From the NCBI GenBank assembly GCA_001772005.1, contig MERI01000100.1:1-58457 (forward strand): DNA of 58,457 nt. The letters are read 5' to 3'. A model generated the notes under the pieces. It saw nothing but the letters and a program-made list of their open reading frames with translations, was not told the DNA's origin and searched no databases. The position numbers were made by a program, and so were the translations under genes. This stretch comes from Betaproteobacteria bacterium RIFCSPLOWO2_12_FULL_62_58 (GTDB lineage Bacteria; Pseudomonadota; Gammaproteobacteria; Burkholderiales; SG8-41). Below are positions 22,921 to 32,739 of this stretch, in pieces; within the stretch, counting starts at the first letter, position 1; the number at the start of each line of letters is the position of its first letter.

Positions 22921-23561
22921 TTGGAGCCGCCCGTAACGGAATCGGTACCACAGATGGTCAAAAATCGTTTTTCGAGCTCTTGCCGGATTACGGCGATGCT
23001 TGCGCCCGCGTCGATGACATGGATTCTTGCCGGATGTTCACGCGCGCGCCGCAGGTAGGCTTGCCGAACCCGCTGATAAAACCCCTCTTCCTCCTGCTCG
23101 AATCGGTCCGGGCTCTTTATTCCGCCACTGCGAGCCAGGCCGATTTCGGGTGCGACGTCGAAGAGTATCGTCATATCAGGCTGCATCCCCTGCTGAACCC
23201 ATTGTTGGAGCGCCTCGATCTTGTCCCAGGCGATACCGCTGCCGCCCGCCTGGTAGGCGAAAGTGGCATCGGTAAAGCGATCGCAGAGCACCCAAGTGCC
23301 GGCGGTCAGGGCTGGGAGGATCACCTTATCGAGATGTTCGCGCCGCGCCGCGAACAGCAATAGCGCTTCGGTTTCGGGATGCAGCCGCTGCCCGCGGTCG
23401 AGCAGCAGCCGTCGCAGCTTTTCTCCCAAGTCCGTGCCGCCCGGTTCGCGCGTGACTTTGACCGCGACGCCGCGGCCTTGCAGCCACTCCGCCAGCCACG
23501 CGAGATGCGTGCTCTTGCCCGCGCCGTCTATGCCTTCGAGCGTGATGAACTTGCCGCGCAT
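22917..23561 (-). CDS. tmk: Thymidylate kinase
   Basis: The product is 214 residues. The P-loop [11 protein letters not shown] is at residues 8-18, DR-x in [13 protein letters not shown] follows, then the [14 protein letters not shown] block. The lid region [20 protein letters not shown] is of the enteric type. The enzyme phosphorylates dTMP to dTDP. The start codon overlaps the mltG stop by one base. Confidence 0.96.
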   Translation of the reverse strand: MRGKFITLEGIDGAGKSTHLAWLAEWLQGRGVAVKVTREPGGTDLGEKLRRLLLDRGQRLHPETEALLLFAARREHLDKVILPALTAGTWVLCDRFTDATFAYQAGGSGIAWDKIEALQQWVQQGMQPDMTILFDVAPEIGLARSGGIKSPDRFEQEEEGFYQRVRQAYLRRAREHPARIHVIDAGASIAVIRQELEKRFLTICGTDSVTGGSK

Positions 23562-24574
23562 CAGCGCCGTCCCGATTTCTGATATTTTGTCACCGCGCGA
23601 TCGTGTTCATCCAGCGAGCGCGAGAAATGCGATGTTCCATCGCCCCGCGCAACGAAGTACAGCGCATCGCTCTTCGGGGGGTTGAGTGCCGCACCGAGCG
23701 ACGCGAGTCCGGGCATGGCAATCGGCGTGGGCGGCAGGCCTTCACGCATGTAGGTGTTGTATGGCGTGTCGGCGACGAGATCGCGTTTACGCAGGTTGCC
23801 GTCGAAAATTTCCCCCAAGCCGTAGATGACCGTCGGGTCGGTCTGCAACTTCATGCCGACGCGCAACCGGTTGACGAAAACCGCGGCGACCAGAGGCCGC
23901 TCGGCCGCCCGGCCGGTCTCCTTCTCGACGATCGAAGCGAGAATCAGGGCCTCATAGGGTGTTGCGAGCGGCAGATTCGCCGCGCGCCGTTCCCATTGCT
24001 CCATCAGGTTCACGCGCATCAGCCGGTGCGCGCGGCGCAGGATCGCAAGATCGCTCCCGCCTCTGCTGAAATGATAGGTGTCCGGAAAAAACCACCCTTC
24101 CGGCGACGGCTCGCCGAAAACGAGACGCCGCAGGATGTCGGCGTCGCTCAAACCTTGCGTATCGTGCCTTACGGCGGGATGCTCGTCGAGGGCCTTGCGC
24201 ATCTGCCTGAAGGTCCAGCCCTCGACGAAGGTGATGACATCCTGGGTATAGTCGCCTTCGGTGATTTTTCGCAGCAGATCGAGCGGCGTGATCGGCCGGT
24301 CGACTTCGTAATTCCCGGCCTTGATGCTGGCGGCCTTGCCCAACAGGCGCGCCAAGATGACGAACAGCGCAGGTTCCTCGAGCATGCCGACCTCGACCAT
24401 CTGCTGCGCCGCGCTCTTCAGGCTGCTGCCCGCCTTGAGACTGAACTGCTGCGGCGTCTGCGCCGGCTTGAGGTCGCTGTAGGCATAATAGGCAAGCCAG
24501 CCGAAGGCCAGCACGGCGCACGCAAACAGCAGCAGCGCGAACTGACGCAGCCGGCGTTTAATCGATTTCTTCAT
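23561..24574 (-). CDS. mltG: Endolytic peptidoglycan transglycosylase MltG
   Basis: The product is 337 residues with one N-terminal membrane anchor (about 13-31), a LysM-like region and the YceG catalytic domain. The catalytic Glu lies in ASIVEKETG (Glu217 or Glu219), and [12 protein letters not shown] and [16 protein letters not shown] are conserved. MltG cuts nascent glycan strands at the inner membrane. The start overlaps the pabC 3' end by 17 bases. Confidence 0.95.
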   Translation of the reverse strand: MKKSIKRRLRQFALLLFACAVLAFGWLAYYAYSDLKPAQTPQQFSLKAGSSLKSAAQQMVEVGMLEEPALFVILARLLGKAASIKAGNYEVDRPITPLDLLRKITEGDYTQDVITFVEGWTFRQMRKALDEHPAVRHDTQGLSDADILRRLVFGEPSPEGWFFPDTYHFSRGGSDLAILRRAHRLMRVNLMEQWERRAANLPLATPYEALILASIVEKETGRAAERPLVAAVFVNRLRVGMKLQTDPTVIYGLGEIFDGNLRKRDLVADTPYNTYMREGLPPTPIAMPGLASLGAALNPPKSDALYFVARGDGTSHFSRSLDEHDRAVTKYQKSGRR

Positions 24575-25370
24575 CGAGCCATTGTCTCACGCTCGCCACC
24601 AGTGTTCCCCGCGCCCACGCCTTGTCACCCAACGCCCGCACCTGCCAGGCGCCGATCAGGCTGTTCACCAGCAGCACCTCCTGCGCCTGCAGCACGCGGC
24701 CGAGGCCGAATTGCTCCACGCGGCAGGTGATGCGATGGCTGGCCGCGGCTTCGATGACGCGGTCGCGCGTGACGCCGGCGACCCCGCACCGGCTGAGATC
24801 GGGAGTGGCTAACCCGTCGCGTTCGACAATGAACAAATTGCTCATGGTGCCGCCGATGACGTTGCCTTCACCATCGAACAGCAGACCTTCAGCAATGTCC
24901 GGATCACTCCATTCCGCGCGCGCCAGCACGTTTTCCAGCCGGTTCAGGTGCTTCACGCCGGCAAGCGCCGGCTGGAAACCCAGGCGCAGCGAGCACAGAT
25001 GCACTTTGACGCCGGACTGGACGAATTCGGCGGGATGCCGCGGCAGGGCGGACGACATCACGATACGTGTCGGTTGCACCTCAGAAGGCGGAGCGTATCC
25101 GCGCTGTCCGGCCCCGCGCGTGACGATGATCTTGGCTGCGCAGCCCGGTTCGTGTGCCGCCAGCCGGGCGAGTTCGTCGCGCAATACCTCCTCGGCCGGA
25201 CAGGGAATGGAAACCGCGTCGCAATCCCACGCGAGCTTGTGATAGTGGCGCGTCCACGATTGGGGCCGTCCGCCGCGGATTGCCAAGGTGCGGAACACCC
25301 CGTCGCCATAGGCCAGGCCGCGATCGGCCGCACCCAGAGTGTCGCTCACTGCGCCGTTGACCAGAATCAT
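24558..25370 (-). CDS. pabC: Aminodeoxychorismate lyase
   Basis: The product is 270 residues of PLP fold-type IV: DRGLAYGDGVFRTL near residue 17, the catalytic Lys in GVKHLNRLENVLAR, EGLLFDGEGNVIGGTMSNLFIV, and a C-terminal VLLVNSLIGAWQV. The enzyme makes 4-aminobenzoate for folate. It is placed between fabF and mltG as in E. coli. Confidence 0.93.
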   Translation of the reverse strand: MILVNGAVSDTLGAADRGLAYGDGVFRTLAIRGGRPQSWTRHYHKLAWDCDAVSIPCPAEEVLRDELARLAAHEPGCAAKIIVTRGAGQRGYAPPSEVQPTRIVMSSALPRHPAEFVQSGVKVHLCSLRLGFQPALAGVKHLNRLENVLARAEWSDPDIAEGLLFDGEGNVIGGTMSNLFIVERDGLATPDLSRCGVAGVTRDRVIEAAASHRITCRVEQFGLGRVLQAQEVLLVNSLIGAWQVRALGDKAWARGTLVASVRQWLDEEID

Positions 25371-25441
25371 TGCACTCGGGGACAGGATGCCGGAATGTCT
25401 TTATCGCGCCGGCGGCGCCGCTTGCGGCGACCCAGAGGCTC

Positions 25442-26680
25442 TTAGAACTTGCGGAATACCAGGCTGCCGTTGGTGCCGCCGAAGCCGAACGAATTCGACA
25501 CCGCGACGTTGATTTTCATCTGCCGCGCCGCGTTCGGCACGTAGTCCAGGTCGCATTGCGGATCTTGGGTGAAAATATTGATGGTCGGCGGCGCCACCTG
25601 GTCGCGCACCGCCAGCGCGGTGAATATCGCTTCCACGCCACCGGCCGCGCCGAGCAGGTGCCCGGTCATCGATTTGGTCGAACTCACCGCGATTTTCCCG
25701 GCATGGTCGCCAAAGCAGCGCTTGACGGCGACCGTTTCGGCGATGTCTCCGAGCGGCGTCGAAGTGCCGTGAGCGTTGATGTAGTCGACTTCTTCGCGGT
25801 TGGCTCCGGCGTTCCTGAGAGCGTTGACCATGCAACGCACCGCCCCGTCGCCGTCTTCGCACGGCGCGGTCATGTGATGGGCGTCGGCGCTCATGCCGTA
25901 ACCTGCGAGCTCGCAGTAGATTTTCGCTCCACGCGCCTTGGCGTGCCCGTACTCTTCAAGCACCAGCACCCCGGCGCCCTCGCCCAGCACGAATCCATCG
26001 CGGTCCTTGTCCCACGGGCGGCTGGCGGTCGCAGGGTCGTCGTTGCGTCCGGAGAGCGCGCGCGCCGCGCAAAATCCGCCGACGCCGAGCGGCGACACCG
26101 TCGCCTCGGCGCCGCCGGCGACCATCACATCGGCATCACCGTACTCGATCAGGCGGCCTGAATCGCCGATACAGTGAGTGCCGGTGGTGCACGCGGTCAC
26201 CATCGCGAGGTTCGGTCCCTTGAAGCCGTACATGATCGAGACATTGCCCGACACCATGTTGATGATGGTCCCGGGCACAAAGAATGGCGAAATTTTTCGC
26301 GGGCCGCTTTTCTGATACTCGGTGTGAGTATCCTCGATCAGCGGCAACCCGCCGATGCCGGAGCCGATGTTGACGCCGATGCGTTCGGCGTTCTCCGGCT
26401 TCGCCTCGATTCCCGCATCCTTGATCGCCTCGATCGCCGCTGCCATGCCGTAATGAATGAAGGTATCCATGCGGCGCGCTTCCTTGGCCGACAGATACTG
26501 AGTGACCTCGAAGCCTTTTACTTCGCCGGCAATCTGCGAACTGAAGGCGGAGGGATCGAAGCGGGTGATGCGGGTGATTCCGGAGTTGCCGGCAACGATG
26601 CCGGACCAGGCCTGCGGCACCCCGATCCCGACCGGGGAAACGATTCCGAGGCCGGTAACAACAACTCTGCGTCTTGCCAA
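25442..26680 (-). CDS. fabF: 3-oxoacyl-ACP synthase II
   Basis: The product is 412 residues. The Cys-His-His triad is present: Cys164 in [12 protein letters not shown], His in [11 protein letters not shown] and His in [13 protein letters not shown]. The FabF-type start [15 protein letters not shown] and the end [18 protein letters not shown] are typical. It elongates acyl-ACP and makes cis-vaccenoyl chains. It lies 22 bases after acpP. Confidence 0.97.
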   Translation of the reverse strand: MARRRVVVTGLGIVSPVGIGVPQAWSGIVAGNSGITRITRFDPSAFSSQIAGEVKGFEVTQYLSAKEARRMDTFIHYGMAAAIEAIKDAGIEAKPENAERIGVNIGSGIGGLPLIEDTHTEYQKSGPRKISPFFVPGTIINMVSGNVSIMYGFKGPNLAMVTACTTGTHCIGDSGRLIEYGDADVMVAGGAEATVSPLGVGGFCAARALSGRNDDPATASRPWDKDRDGFVLGEGAGVLVLEEYGHAKARGAKIYCELAGYGMSADAHHMTAPCEDGDGAVRCMVNALRNAGANREEVDYINAHGTSTPLGDIAETVAVKRCFGDHAGKIAVSSTKSMTGHLLGAAGGVEAIFTALAVRDQVAPPTINIFTQDPQCDLDYVPNAARQMKINVAVSNSFGFGGTNGSLVFRKF

Positions 26681-26702
26681 ATTGGCTCCGGAAGGAATGA
26701 CG

Positions 26703-26942
26703 TCAGGACTTGAGATGGCCCTTGATATAGTCGATGGCCTGTTGCACGGTGGTGATCTTCTCCGCTTCCTCGTCAGGGATTTCGGTCTCGAACTCCTCCT
26801 CCAGCGCCATCACCAGTTCGACGGTATCGAGCGAATCTGCGCCGAGGTCGTTTACAAACGACGACTCGTTCTTGACGTCGGCTTCGTTTACCCCCAACTG
26901 CTCGGCGACAATCTTCTTGACGCGCTGCTCGATGTTTTCCAT
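26703..26942 (-). CDS. acpP: Acyl carrier protein
   Basis: The product is 79 residues, [18 protein letters not shown]..., with the phosphopantetheine site Ser37 in [28 protein letters not shown] precedes the ATG. It carries acyl chains for the fab enzymes encoded on both sides. Confidence 0.98.
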   Translation of the reverse strand: MENIEQRVKKIVAEQLGVNEADVKNESSFVNDLGADSLDTVELVMALEEEFETEIPDEEAEKITTVQQAIDYIKGHLKS

Positions 26943-26993
26943 TAACGTCCCCTTTCCTCTTGTGCGTGATGAGTCAGTGTCGATCGGTCGGCA

Positions 26994-27043
26994 TCCCTGT
27001 TTTACAGGGAAGTTATGGTCGGAATCGAATGGCTATTTTACCA
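26994..27043 (-). promoter_or_regulatory. acpP extended -10 promoter and leader hairpin
   Basis: On the minus strand TGGTAAAAT (complement of 27035-27043) is an extended -10 without a good -35. Downstream, TCCCTGT and ACAGGGA (27004-27010 and 26994-27000) form a 7-bp stem in the leader. It would give acpP-fabF a promoter separate from the fabG-plsX genes. Confidence 0.5.
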
Positions 27044-27365
27044 GAATTGGTGCTCAAAAAACATTTAAGATTCAATGATAATCCTCAGTCCATGTACATG
27101 CCGCCCGTCCTGCTCCATCGCGCGCGATCATGCGCAAGCGATCTCGAATCTCCCCTCGCCCGTTTTCGGGAGAGCGCGCCGGAGCGAGAAGCAGGGGCCC
27201 CACTTGTGGGGATGCGACCGTAAAGGCGCGCATAAGCACGCGGGGAATCCGGCGCGTTGCATCCCGCTGCGGGGTCGCATCCATCGTCCAAGGCCGACGG
27301 AACCTGGTCCGCCCTCCGCGGGCGCCGGGGGTGAGGGAACGGCGGCATTGGATGGTGTACTGTTC
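27044..27365. repeat. Insert with duplicated fabG 3' end
   Basis: The last codons of fabG (GGMYMD and stop) occur twice as direct repeats: CTCAATCCATGTACATGCC within 27364-27385 and CTCAGTCCATGTACATGCC within 27080-27101. The 284-bp unit between them contains hairpins (TCTCCC/GGGAGA near 27150, GATGCGACC/GGTCGCATC around 27213-27290) and a G-rich GGGGGTGAGGG tail like the window's other hairpin repeats. No gene is supported here. Confidence 0.65.
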
Positions 27366-28112
27366 TCAATCCATGTACATGCCGCCGTTAACGTGCAGCG
27401 TGCTGCCGGTGACATACGACGCGCCGGGGGAGGCCAGGAACGCGACCGCTGCCGCCACCTCCTGTGCTGCGCCCAGCCGCCCAAGCGGAATCTGCCCAAT
27501 GAGCGCATTGCGCTGTTCTTCGTTCAATGCGCGCGTCATGTCGGTGTCGATGAAGCCGGGCGCGACGCAGTTTACCGTGATGTTGCGGCTGCCGACTTCG
27601 CGTGCGAGCGATCTGGAAAAACCGGCGATGCCGGCTTTGGCCGCCGCATAGTTGGTCTGCCCAGCGTTGCCTGTCGATCCCACCACCGAAGTAATGTTAA
27701 TGATGCGGCCGAAGCGCGCTTTCATCATCGGGCGCAGCACCAGTTTGGACAGCCGGAATACGGACTTGAGATTGGTCGACATGATGTCGTCCCATTCCTC
27801 GTCTTTCATGCGCAGCAGCAGGTTGTCGCGCGTAGTGCCGGCGTTGTTGACCAGGATGGCGGTGTCGCCGAACTGCCGCTGGATGATGTCAAGCGTGGCT
27901 TCGACCTGCGCCGCGTCGTTCACGTTCATGACCAGGCCGGTGCCCTTGACGCCGGCCTCGGACAGGGTCTGCCTGATGCCTGCCGCCCCGCCCTCGGTGG
28001 TGGCGGTGCCGATCACAACCGCGCCTTGCCGCCCGAGCTCCAATGCGATTGCTCTTCCGATGCCGCGTGAGGCGCCGGTGACAAGCGCGGTCTTACCGTC
28101 CAATACGTTCAC
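27366..28112 (-). CDS. fabG: 3-oxoacyl-ACP reductase
   Basis: The product is 248 residues. I chose the GTG at 28112 because the protein then starts at the family's usual point, VLDGKTALVTGASRGIGRAIA, and the GTG overlaps the fabD stop (GTGA). The SDR triad is in NITSVVGSTGNAGQTNYAAAKAG, and the NADPH motif is TGASRGIG. It reduces 3-oxoacyl-ACP in each elongation cycle. Confidence 0.96.
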   Translation of the reverse strand: MNVLDGKTALVTGASRGIGRAIALELGRQGAVVIGTATTEGGAAGIRQTLSEAGVKGTGLVMNVNDAAQVEATLDIIQRQFGDTAILVNNAGTTRDNLLLRMKDEEWDDIMSTNLKSVFRLSKLVLRPMMKARFGRIINITSVVGSTGNAGQTNYAAAKAGIAGFSRSLAREVGSRNITVNCVAPGFIDTDMTRALNEEQRNALIGQIPLGRLGAAQEVAAAVAFLASPGASYVTGSTLHVNGGMYMD

Positions 28113-29038
28113 TGCAGCGCCTGCAATGTCTGTTGCAGCGACCGCGGATCGGTGATGGCGCATCCCTGCAGGTCGCCATCGATGCGCTTGGTGAGGCCGG
28201 CCAGCACTTTGCCGGGCCCGCATTCCGCGACATGCGTGATGCCCGCCGCCGCCATGCAGCGAATCACCTCGACCCATCGTACCGGATTGCACGCCTGACG
28301 CGCGAGCGCGTCCTTGATTTGCGCCGGATCGCTCGTCATCGCCGCGTCAACGTTGTTGACCACCGGAATCCGGGGCGCGTTGAAAGCGATTCCCTTCATG
28401 CGTTCTGCAAGCCGGTCTGCCGCGGGCTTGAGTAACGACGAATGAAACGGCGCGCTGACCGGCAGCATCACCGCGCGCTTCGCGCCTCTGGCCTTCGCCG
28501 CTTCGGCGCCGCGCTCGACTGCCGTCTTGTGGCCGGCGATCACGACCTGGCTCGGCGCGTTGAAGTTTACCGGCTCTACCACTTGCCCCTGCGACGCCTC
28601 ATTACATGCTGCGCGCACGGTGTCGTCATCGAGCCCAAGGATCGCCGCCATTGCGCCGGCTCCCATCGGCACCGCCTCTTGCATCGCCTGCGCCCGGAAG
28701 CGCACCAGCGGCACCGCCTCCCGGAAGGCCATTACGCCGGCGGCAACCAGCGCCGTGTACTCGCCCAGGCTGTGCCCGGCGACCAGGGCCGGCTCGGCGC
28801 CGCCCGCTTCGCGCCAGGCGCGGTAGACGGCGTAACCGGCGGTGAGCATCACCGGTTGAGTATTGACCGTCGCGTTCAATTCTTCCGCCGGGCCATTGGC
28901 AACGAGCTGCCACAAATCCTGGGCCAACGCGTCGGAAGCTTCGGCAAAAGTTTCGCGCACCACCTCGGTGTCGGCGAACGGCTGCATCATGCCAACCGCC
29001 TGCGACCCCTGCCCCGGAAAAACCAATGCGAATTTCAT
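28109..29038 (-). CDS. fabD: Malonyl-CoA:ACP transacylase
   Basis: The product is 309 residues. The nucleophile Ser90 lies in AGHSLGEYTAL. FPGQGSQ at the start and the partner Arg in VRFRAQAMQ are conserved, and the catalytic His lies in PVSAPFHSSLL. It loads malonyl groups on ACP. It lies 10 bases downstream of fabH. Confidence 0.97.
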   Translation of the reverse strand: MKFALVFPGQGSQAVGMMQPFADTEVVRETFAEASDALAQDLWQLVANGPAEELNATVNTQPVMLTAGYAVYRAWREAGGAEPALVAGHSLGEYTALVAAGVMAFREAVPLVRFRAQAMQEAVPMGAGAMAAILGLDDDTVRAACNEASQGQVVEPVNFNAPSQVVIAGHKTAVERGAEAAKARGAKRAVMLPVSAPFHSSLLKPAADRLAERMKGIAFNAPRIPVVNNVDAAMTSDPAQIKDALARQACNPVRWVEVIRCMAAAGITHVAECGPGKVLAGLTKRIDGDLQGCAITDPRSLQQTLQALQ

Positions 29039-29048
29039 GCTTTCGCGC

Positions 29049-30011
29049 TTACCATTTGATCAGCACCGAGCCCCAGGTGAAACCGCCGCCCACGCCTTCG
29101 AGCAACACGTGCTGGCCGGCGCGGATGCGGCCGTCGCGCACCGCTTCATCGAGCGCGAGCGGGATCGACGCCGCCGAGGTATTGGCGTGGCGCTCGACGG
29201 TGGTCACGACTTTTTCCATGCTCAGCCCGAGTTTCTTCGCCGTTGCCTGTATGATGCGAATGTTCGCCTGATGCGGAATCAGCCAATCGATATCGGACGT
29301 CTGCAGATGATTGGCGGCGAGCGCTTCCTCGGCCACTTCACCGAGCGCTTTCACCGCAAACTTGAACACCGTGCTGCCATCCATTTGCAACAGCGGCCTG
29401 CCGCTTATCTTGCCGCCGCTCACCGTCCCCGGCACCGACAGGACGTCGGCATAGCTGCCGTCGGCGTGCAGATGGCAGGACATGATTCCCGGGGCTTTGT
29501 CCTGCTTCAGCACCACCGCGCCGGCGCCGTCGCCGAAAAGCACGCAGGTCGAGCGATCATTCCAGTCGAGAATGCGCGAATAGACTTCCGCCGCCACCAC
29601 CAGCGCGTATCCGTATTGTCCAGAACGCACGAATTTGTCGGCGGCGCCGAGTCCATAGACGAAGCCGCTGCATACTGCCTGAATATCGAACGCCGGGCAG
29701 CCTTTCGTGCCGAGCTTCGCCTGCAGCATGCACGCGGTGCTCGGGAACACCATGTCCGGCGTAGTGGTCGCGACCACGATGAGACCGATGTCCTGCGGGC
29801 GGATGCCGGCCGCCTCGATTGCCTTGCGGCTGGCCGCAAGCGCGAGATCGCTCGAGTTTTCGGTGTCCGCAGCGACATGGCGCTGGCGAATTCCGGTGCG
29901 CGTGAAAACCCACTCGTCGGTGGTATCCACCATGCGCTCGAGGTCCTGGTTGGTGAGGATTTTGCTCGGCAAGTAGCTGCCGGTGCCCACGATGCGGGAG
30001 TAGATCGTCAC
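29049..30011 (-). CDS. fabH: 3-oxoacyl-ACP synthase III
   Basis: The product is 320 residues starting from GTG at 30011, which overlaps the plsX stop (GTGA). The Cys-His-Asn triad is visible: Cys114 in [11 protein letters not shown], His in [10 protein letters not shown] and Asn in [10 protein letters not shown]. It starts fatty-acid synthesis from acetyl-CoA and malonyl-ACP. Confidence 0.97.
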   Translation of the reverse strand: MTIYSRIVGTGSYLPSKILTNQDLERMVDTTDEWVFTRTGIRQRHVAADTENSSDLALAASRKAIEAAGIRPQDIGLIVVATTTPDMVFPSTACMLQAKLGTKGCPAFDIQAVCSGFVYGLGAADKFVRSGQYGYALVVAAEVYSRILDWNDRSTCVLFGDGAGAVVLKQDKAPGIMSCHLHADGSYADVLSVPGTVSGGKISGRPLLQMDGSTVFKFAVKALGEVAEEALAANHLQTSDIDWLIPHQANIRIIQATAKKLGLSMEKVVTTVERHANTSAASIPLALDEAVRDGRIRAGQHVLLEGVGGGFTWGSVLIKW

Positions 30012-31024
30012 GCCGCGCTCTGCTGAATTAATGACATGCGTTCCGTGATGTGCGCGAGCACGCCGGAGCGCGCCTCCTCGATCGCGCGCTGGATCGCAAA
30101 TCCGAATGCAAAAACGTCCGCCGCCCCATGGCTCTTGATCACGATGCCACGCAGCCCCAGCAGCGTTGCGCCGTTGTAGCAACGATGGTCGATCCGGCGC
30201 TTGAATGCATTGATTACCGGCGACGCCATAACGCCCAGGAGCCTGGCGAGCAGGCTGCGGTTGAATTCTTCGCGCAAGTAAGTCGCGAGCATCTGCGCCA
30301 GGCCCTCCGAGGTCTTGAGCGCGATGTTGCCAACGAAGCCATCGCACACCACGATGTCGGTCGTGCCCTTGTAGATGTCGTCGCCCTCGACATTGCCGTA
30401 AAAATTGAGACCGCTCGCGCGCAGCAATTCCGCGGCGCGCTTGACGACTTCGTTGCCTTTGATGTCTTCCTCCCCGATGTTGAGCAGCCCCACGCTCGGA
30501 CGCTCCTTGTGTTCCACCGAGGCCACCAGTTCGGCCCCCATGATCCCGAACTGCAGCAGGTGTTCGGCCGTGCAATCCACGTTGGCGCCGAGATCGAGCA
30601 TGTAGGTGTGTCCCTTCAGCGCCGGCAGTATGCTCGCGATCGCCGGGCGATCGATGCCGGGCAGGGTTTTCAGCACGAAACGCGAAATCGCCATCAGCGC
30701 GCCGGTGTTGCCGGCGCTGACGCAGGCGAGCGCCTCACCGTTCTTGACCAAATCAACCGCCACGCGGATCGAGGAGTCCTTCTTGCCGCGCAGCGCAAGC
30801 GCGGGCGACTCGTCCATTGCGACCACCTCGGCCGCGTGCCGCACCTGCAATCGCGCGCCAATTTCGGAGTGTCCGCGGCGCAGCTCGGCCTCGATCGCGT
30901 TCTGTTTTCCGACCAGAATGAATGAAGTCTGCGGATCGCGCTTGAGATAGTGGAGCGCCGCGGGCACGGTGACGTGCGCGCCGTGATCGCCGCCCATGCA
31001 ATCGATGGCAACGGTCACCTCCAT
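30008..31024 (-). CDS. plsX: Phosphate acyltransferase PlsX
   Basis: The product is 338 residues opening [22 protein letters not shown], with [16 protein letters not shown] and [18 protein letters not shown], as in the PlsX family. It makes acyl-phosphate from acyl-ACP for phospholipid synthesis. The gap to rpmF is 87 bases. Confidence 0.97.
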   Translation of the reverse strand: MEVTVAIDCMGGDHGAHVTVPAALHYLKRDPQTSFILVGKQNAIEAELRRGHSEIGARLQVRHAAEVVAMDESPALALRGKKDSSIRVAVDLVKNGEALACVSAGNTGALMAISRFVLKTLPGIDRPAIASILPALKGHTYMLDLGANVDCTAEHLLQFGIMGAELVASVEHKERPSVGLLNIGEEDIKGNEVVKRAAELLRASGLNFYGNVEGDDIYKGTTDIVVCDGFVGNIALKTSEGLAQMLATYLREEFNRSLLARLLGVMASPVINAFKRRIDHRCYNGATLLGLRGIVIKSHGAADVFAFGFAIQRAIEEARSGVLAHITERMSLIQQSAA

Positions 31025-31111
31025 CAGGAAGCCTCCTCTGGCGCGTCCCTTGTCGTTGCTATCAGGCGCGCACGCCGGGTTGATCGACGCGCTCGGGCCA
31101 AGCGAGCGCGA

Positions 31112-31291
31112 TTACTCGCCCTTCGTCCTGATGACTTTCTTGCCGCGGTAGTAGCCGTTGGGGCTGATGTGATGCCGCAGGTGTACCTCGCCGGTGGTCG
31201 GCTCGACCGCCAGCGGCGGATTCGTCAGGAAGTCGTGCGAGCGGTGCATGCCGCGCTTCGACGGCGACTTCTTGTTCTGCTGTACTGCCAT
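31112..31291 (-). CDS. rpmF: 50S ribosomal protein L32
   Basis: The product is 59 residues: [20 protein letters not shown]..., then [15 protein letters not shown] and the end RTKGE. The non-Zn form typical of proteobacteria (no CxxC) is seen. AAGGAG lies 6 bases before the ATG. It is encoded between yceD and plsX as in E. coli. Confidence 0.97.
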   Translation of the reverse strand: MAVQQNKKSPSKRGMHRSHDFLTNPPLAVEPTTGEVHLRHHISPNGYYRGKKVIRTKGE

Positions 31292-31315
31292 TTCAGTGCT
31301 CCTTGATGTTTAGTC

Positions 31316-31816
31316 TCAAATCTTCTTCAGGTCCGCCAGCCTGGCGAATGCGGCCGGCCGGCCGGCTTCACGCTGCACAGTGCTCAACACGCTTCGGCAA
31401 GCATCTTCCGTGTGCCGCGGTGCAAACGGCAGGCTTAACAAGATCTCGTCTTCGATCAGGACCGCCACGTCCAGTGCCGAATTTGCCTCGATGCAGTCGG
31501 GGGCGTCAGGATCGTCGGCCTCCGCACCCCCATTCTCACCTTGCCGCACCAGCCGCAGCAGGTTGAACAAGCGCAGCAGATAATCCAATAAACCCAGACA
31601 GCGCTGGCACTGCAAATGGAGCGAGCCGCTGACCTCCAGAGCCAGAATCGGCCGCCGCTCGCCGTCCCGGCCACCCTTGATGACGAACTCGATGCTGCCA
31701 CTCGCGTCGAACAGACCATCCTGCAGGCGCGCCAAGCTCGTAACCGGCAGGCTGCCTCGCAACTCCTGTTCTGCCCGGGCAAATTCCAGACTATCTATGA
31801 CAGTCTGTGCAGACAT
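31316..31816 (-). CDS. yceD: YceD/DUF177 family protein (23S rRNA accumulation)
   Basis: The product is 166 residues. The central VSGSLHLQCQRCLG and the C-terminal EDEILLSLPFAPRHTEDACR are the DUF177 hallmarks. The family is linked to 23S rRNA accumulation in E. coli and plants. It is the first gene of the leftward rpmF-plsX-fab run and divergent from maf. Confidence 0.92.
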   Translation of the reverse strand: MSAQTVIDSLEFARAEQELRGSLPVTSLARLQDGLFDASGSIEFVIKGGRDGERRPILALEVSGSLHLQCQRCLGLLDYLLRLFNLLRLVRQGENGGAEADDPDAPDCIEANSALDVAVLIEDEILLSLPFAPRHTEDACRSVLSTVQREAGRPAAFARLADLKKI

Positions 31817-31933
31817 AAGGGGCGCATGATAGTATTTTTAGATCGCCCTGTCAAAGCAAAAAGACAGAAAACTCATGTACGGCAGGCACTTAGATTGCCA
31901 ACCCTATTGCTTCCAGCCGCTGCACCTGCCTGA

Positions 31934-32518
31934 TTGAGCCCTCCCCGCCTCATCCTGGCTTCCACCTCGACGTACCGGCGATCCTTACTCGAGCGACTAC
32001 GGCTGCCGTTCCAGGCGGTCGCGCCGAACGTGGACGAAACGCCGCTTCCCGGCGAGCTGGCGGAGCGCACCGCGCTGCGTCTGGCGGAAGTGAAGGCGCG
32101 CGCCGCCGCGCAGCCTCGCCAGAACGCGCTGATCATAGGGTCGGATCAGGTGGCAGTGATGAATCGCGAAAAACTGGGCAAGCCGGGCAGCCACGCCATG
32201 GCCGTCCGGCAGTTGCAGGCGATGCGCGGCAAGAGCGTCGTATTCCACACCGCGCTCTGTCTGTATAACTGCGCTTCGGACAGAGTTCAGGTTGCGAACG
32301 TGCCAACCACGGTGGTCTTCCGCGACATCAGCGATGCGCAGATTGAGCGCTACCTCGCGAGTGAACGCCCCTACGACTGCGCCGGCAGCGCCAAGATCGA
32401 AGGACTCGGCATCGCGCTGGTCGAACGCGTCGTTAGCGATGATCCCACCGCGTTGATCGGCTTGCCTCTCATGCAACTTGTCTCGATGCTCAGAAATGAA
32501 GGTGTCGAGGTAATCTAG
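31934..32518 (+). CDS. Maf-like nucleotide pyrophosphatase (YceF subfamily, m7GTP)
   Basis: The product is 194 residues from a TTG start at 31934. LILASTSTYRRSLLERL, VDETPLPGE, LIIGSDQV and YDCAGSAKIEGLGIALVE match the YceF subgroup, which hydrolyses 7-methyl-GTP. The stop codon TAG (32516-32518) is formed within the left end of a MITE-like element, so the native C-terminus may have been slightly different. Confidence 0.9.
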   Translation: MSPPRLILASTSTYRRSLLERLRLPFQAVAPNVDETPLPGELAERTALRLAEVKARAAAQPRQNALIIGSDQVAVMNREKLGKPGSHAMAVRQLQAMRGKSVVFHTALCLYNCASDRVQVANVPTTVVFRDISDAQIERYLASERPYDCAGSAKIEGLGIALVERVVSDDPTALIGLPLMQLVSMLRNEGVEVI

Positions 32519-32690
32519 TGTCCCGAGTCGTTAATTCGTTGCACAATCTTGGGCGTAGTTGGGGTACGCGCAGCGTTCCCCGACATCCGCTGAGCGTCAG
32601 GTAGCCACCGATGCGGCAACCTGACCTACACTTTCTCAATGCGAGCGGCTTGAGGAATTCTGTATCGAAATAATGACTCACCACACTAGA
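32517..32690. repeat. MITE-like element with terminal inverted repeats and CTAG flanks
   Basis: The left end TGTCCCGAGTCGTTAATTCG (32519-32538) and the complement of the right end TGTGGTGAGTCATTATTTCG (32666-32685) match at 15 of 20 positions. CTAG flanks both sides (32515-32518, 32686-32689). Inside are two strong hairpins: GGGGTACGC/GCGTTCCCC (32561-32581) and GTCAGGTAGCC/GGCAACCTGAC (32596-32625). No coding capacity is seen. CTAG duplication fits the YTAR target preference of IS5-type transposases. Confidence 0.65.
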
Positions 32691-32739
32691 TGCGATCTCA
32701 AGAATACCCTGACCCAAAAACCGCCGATCATCGCGGTGA

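Noticed and set aside
27072..27508. Several small open frames between acpP and fabG, some ending in GGMYMD
   Set aside because: They are the duplicated fabG tail and repeat sequence read in other frames; no start signals and no family resemblance.
28113..28292. Upstream extension of fabG to an ATG at 28292
   Set aside because: It would overlap fabD by 184 bases and add 60 residues unlike any FabG; the GTG at 28112 gives the family N-terminus.
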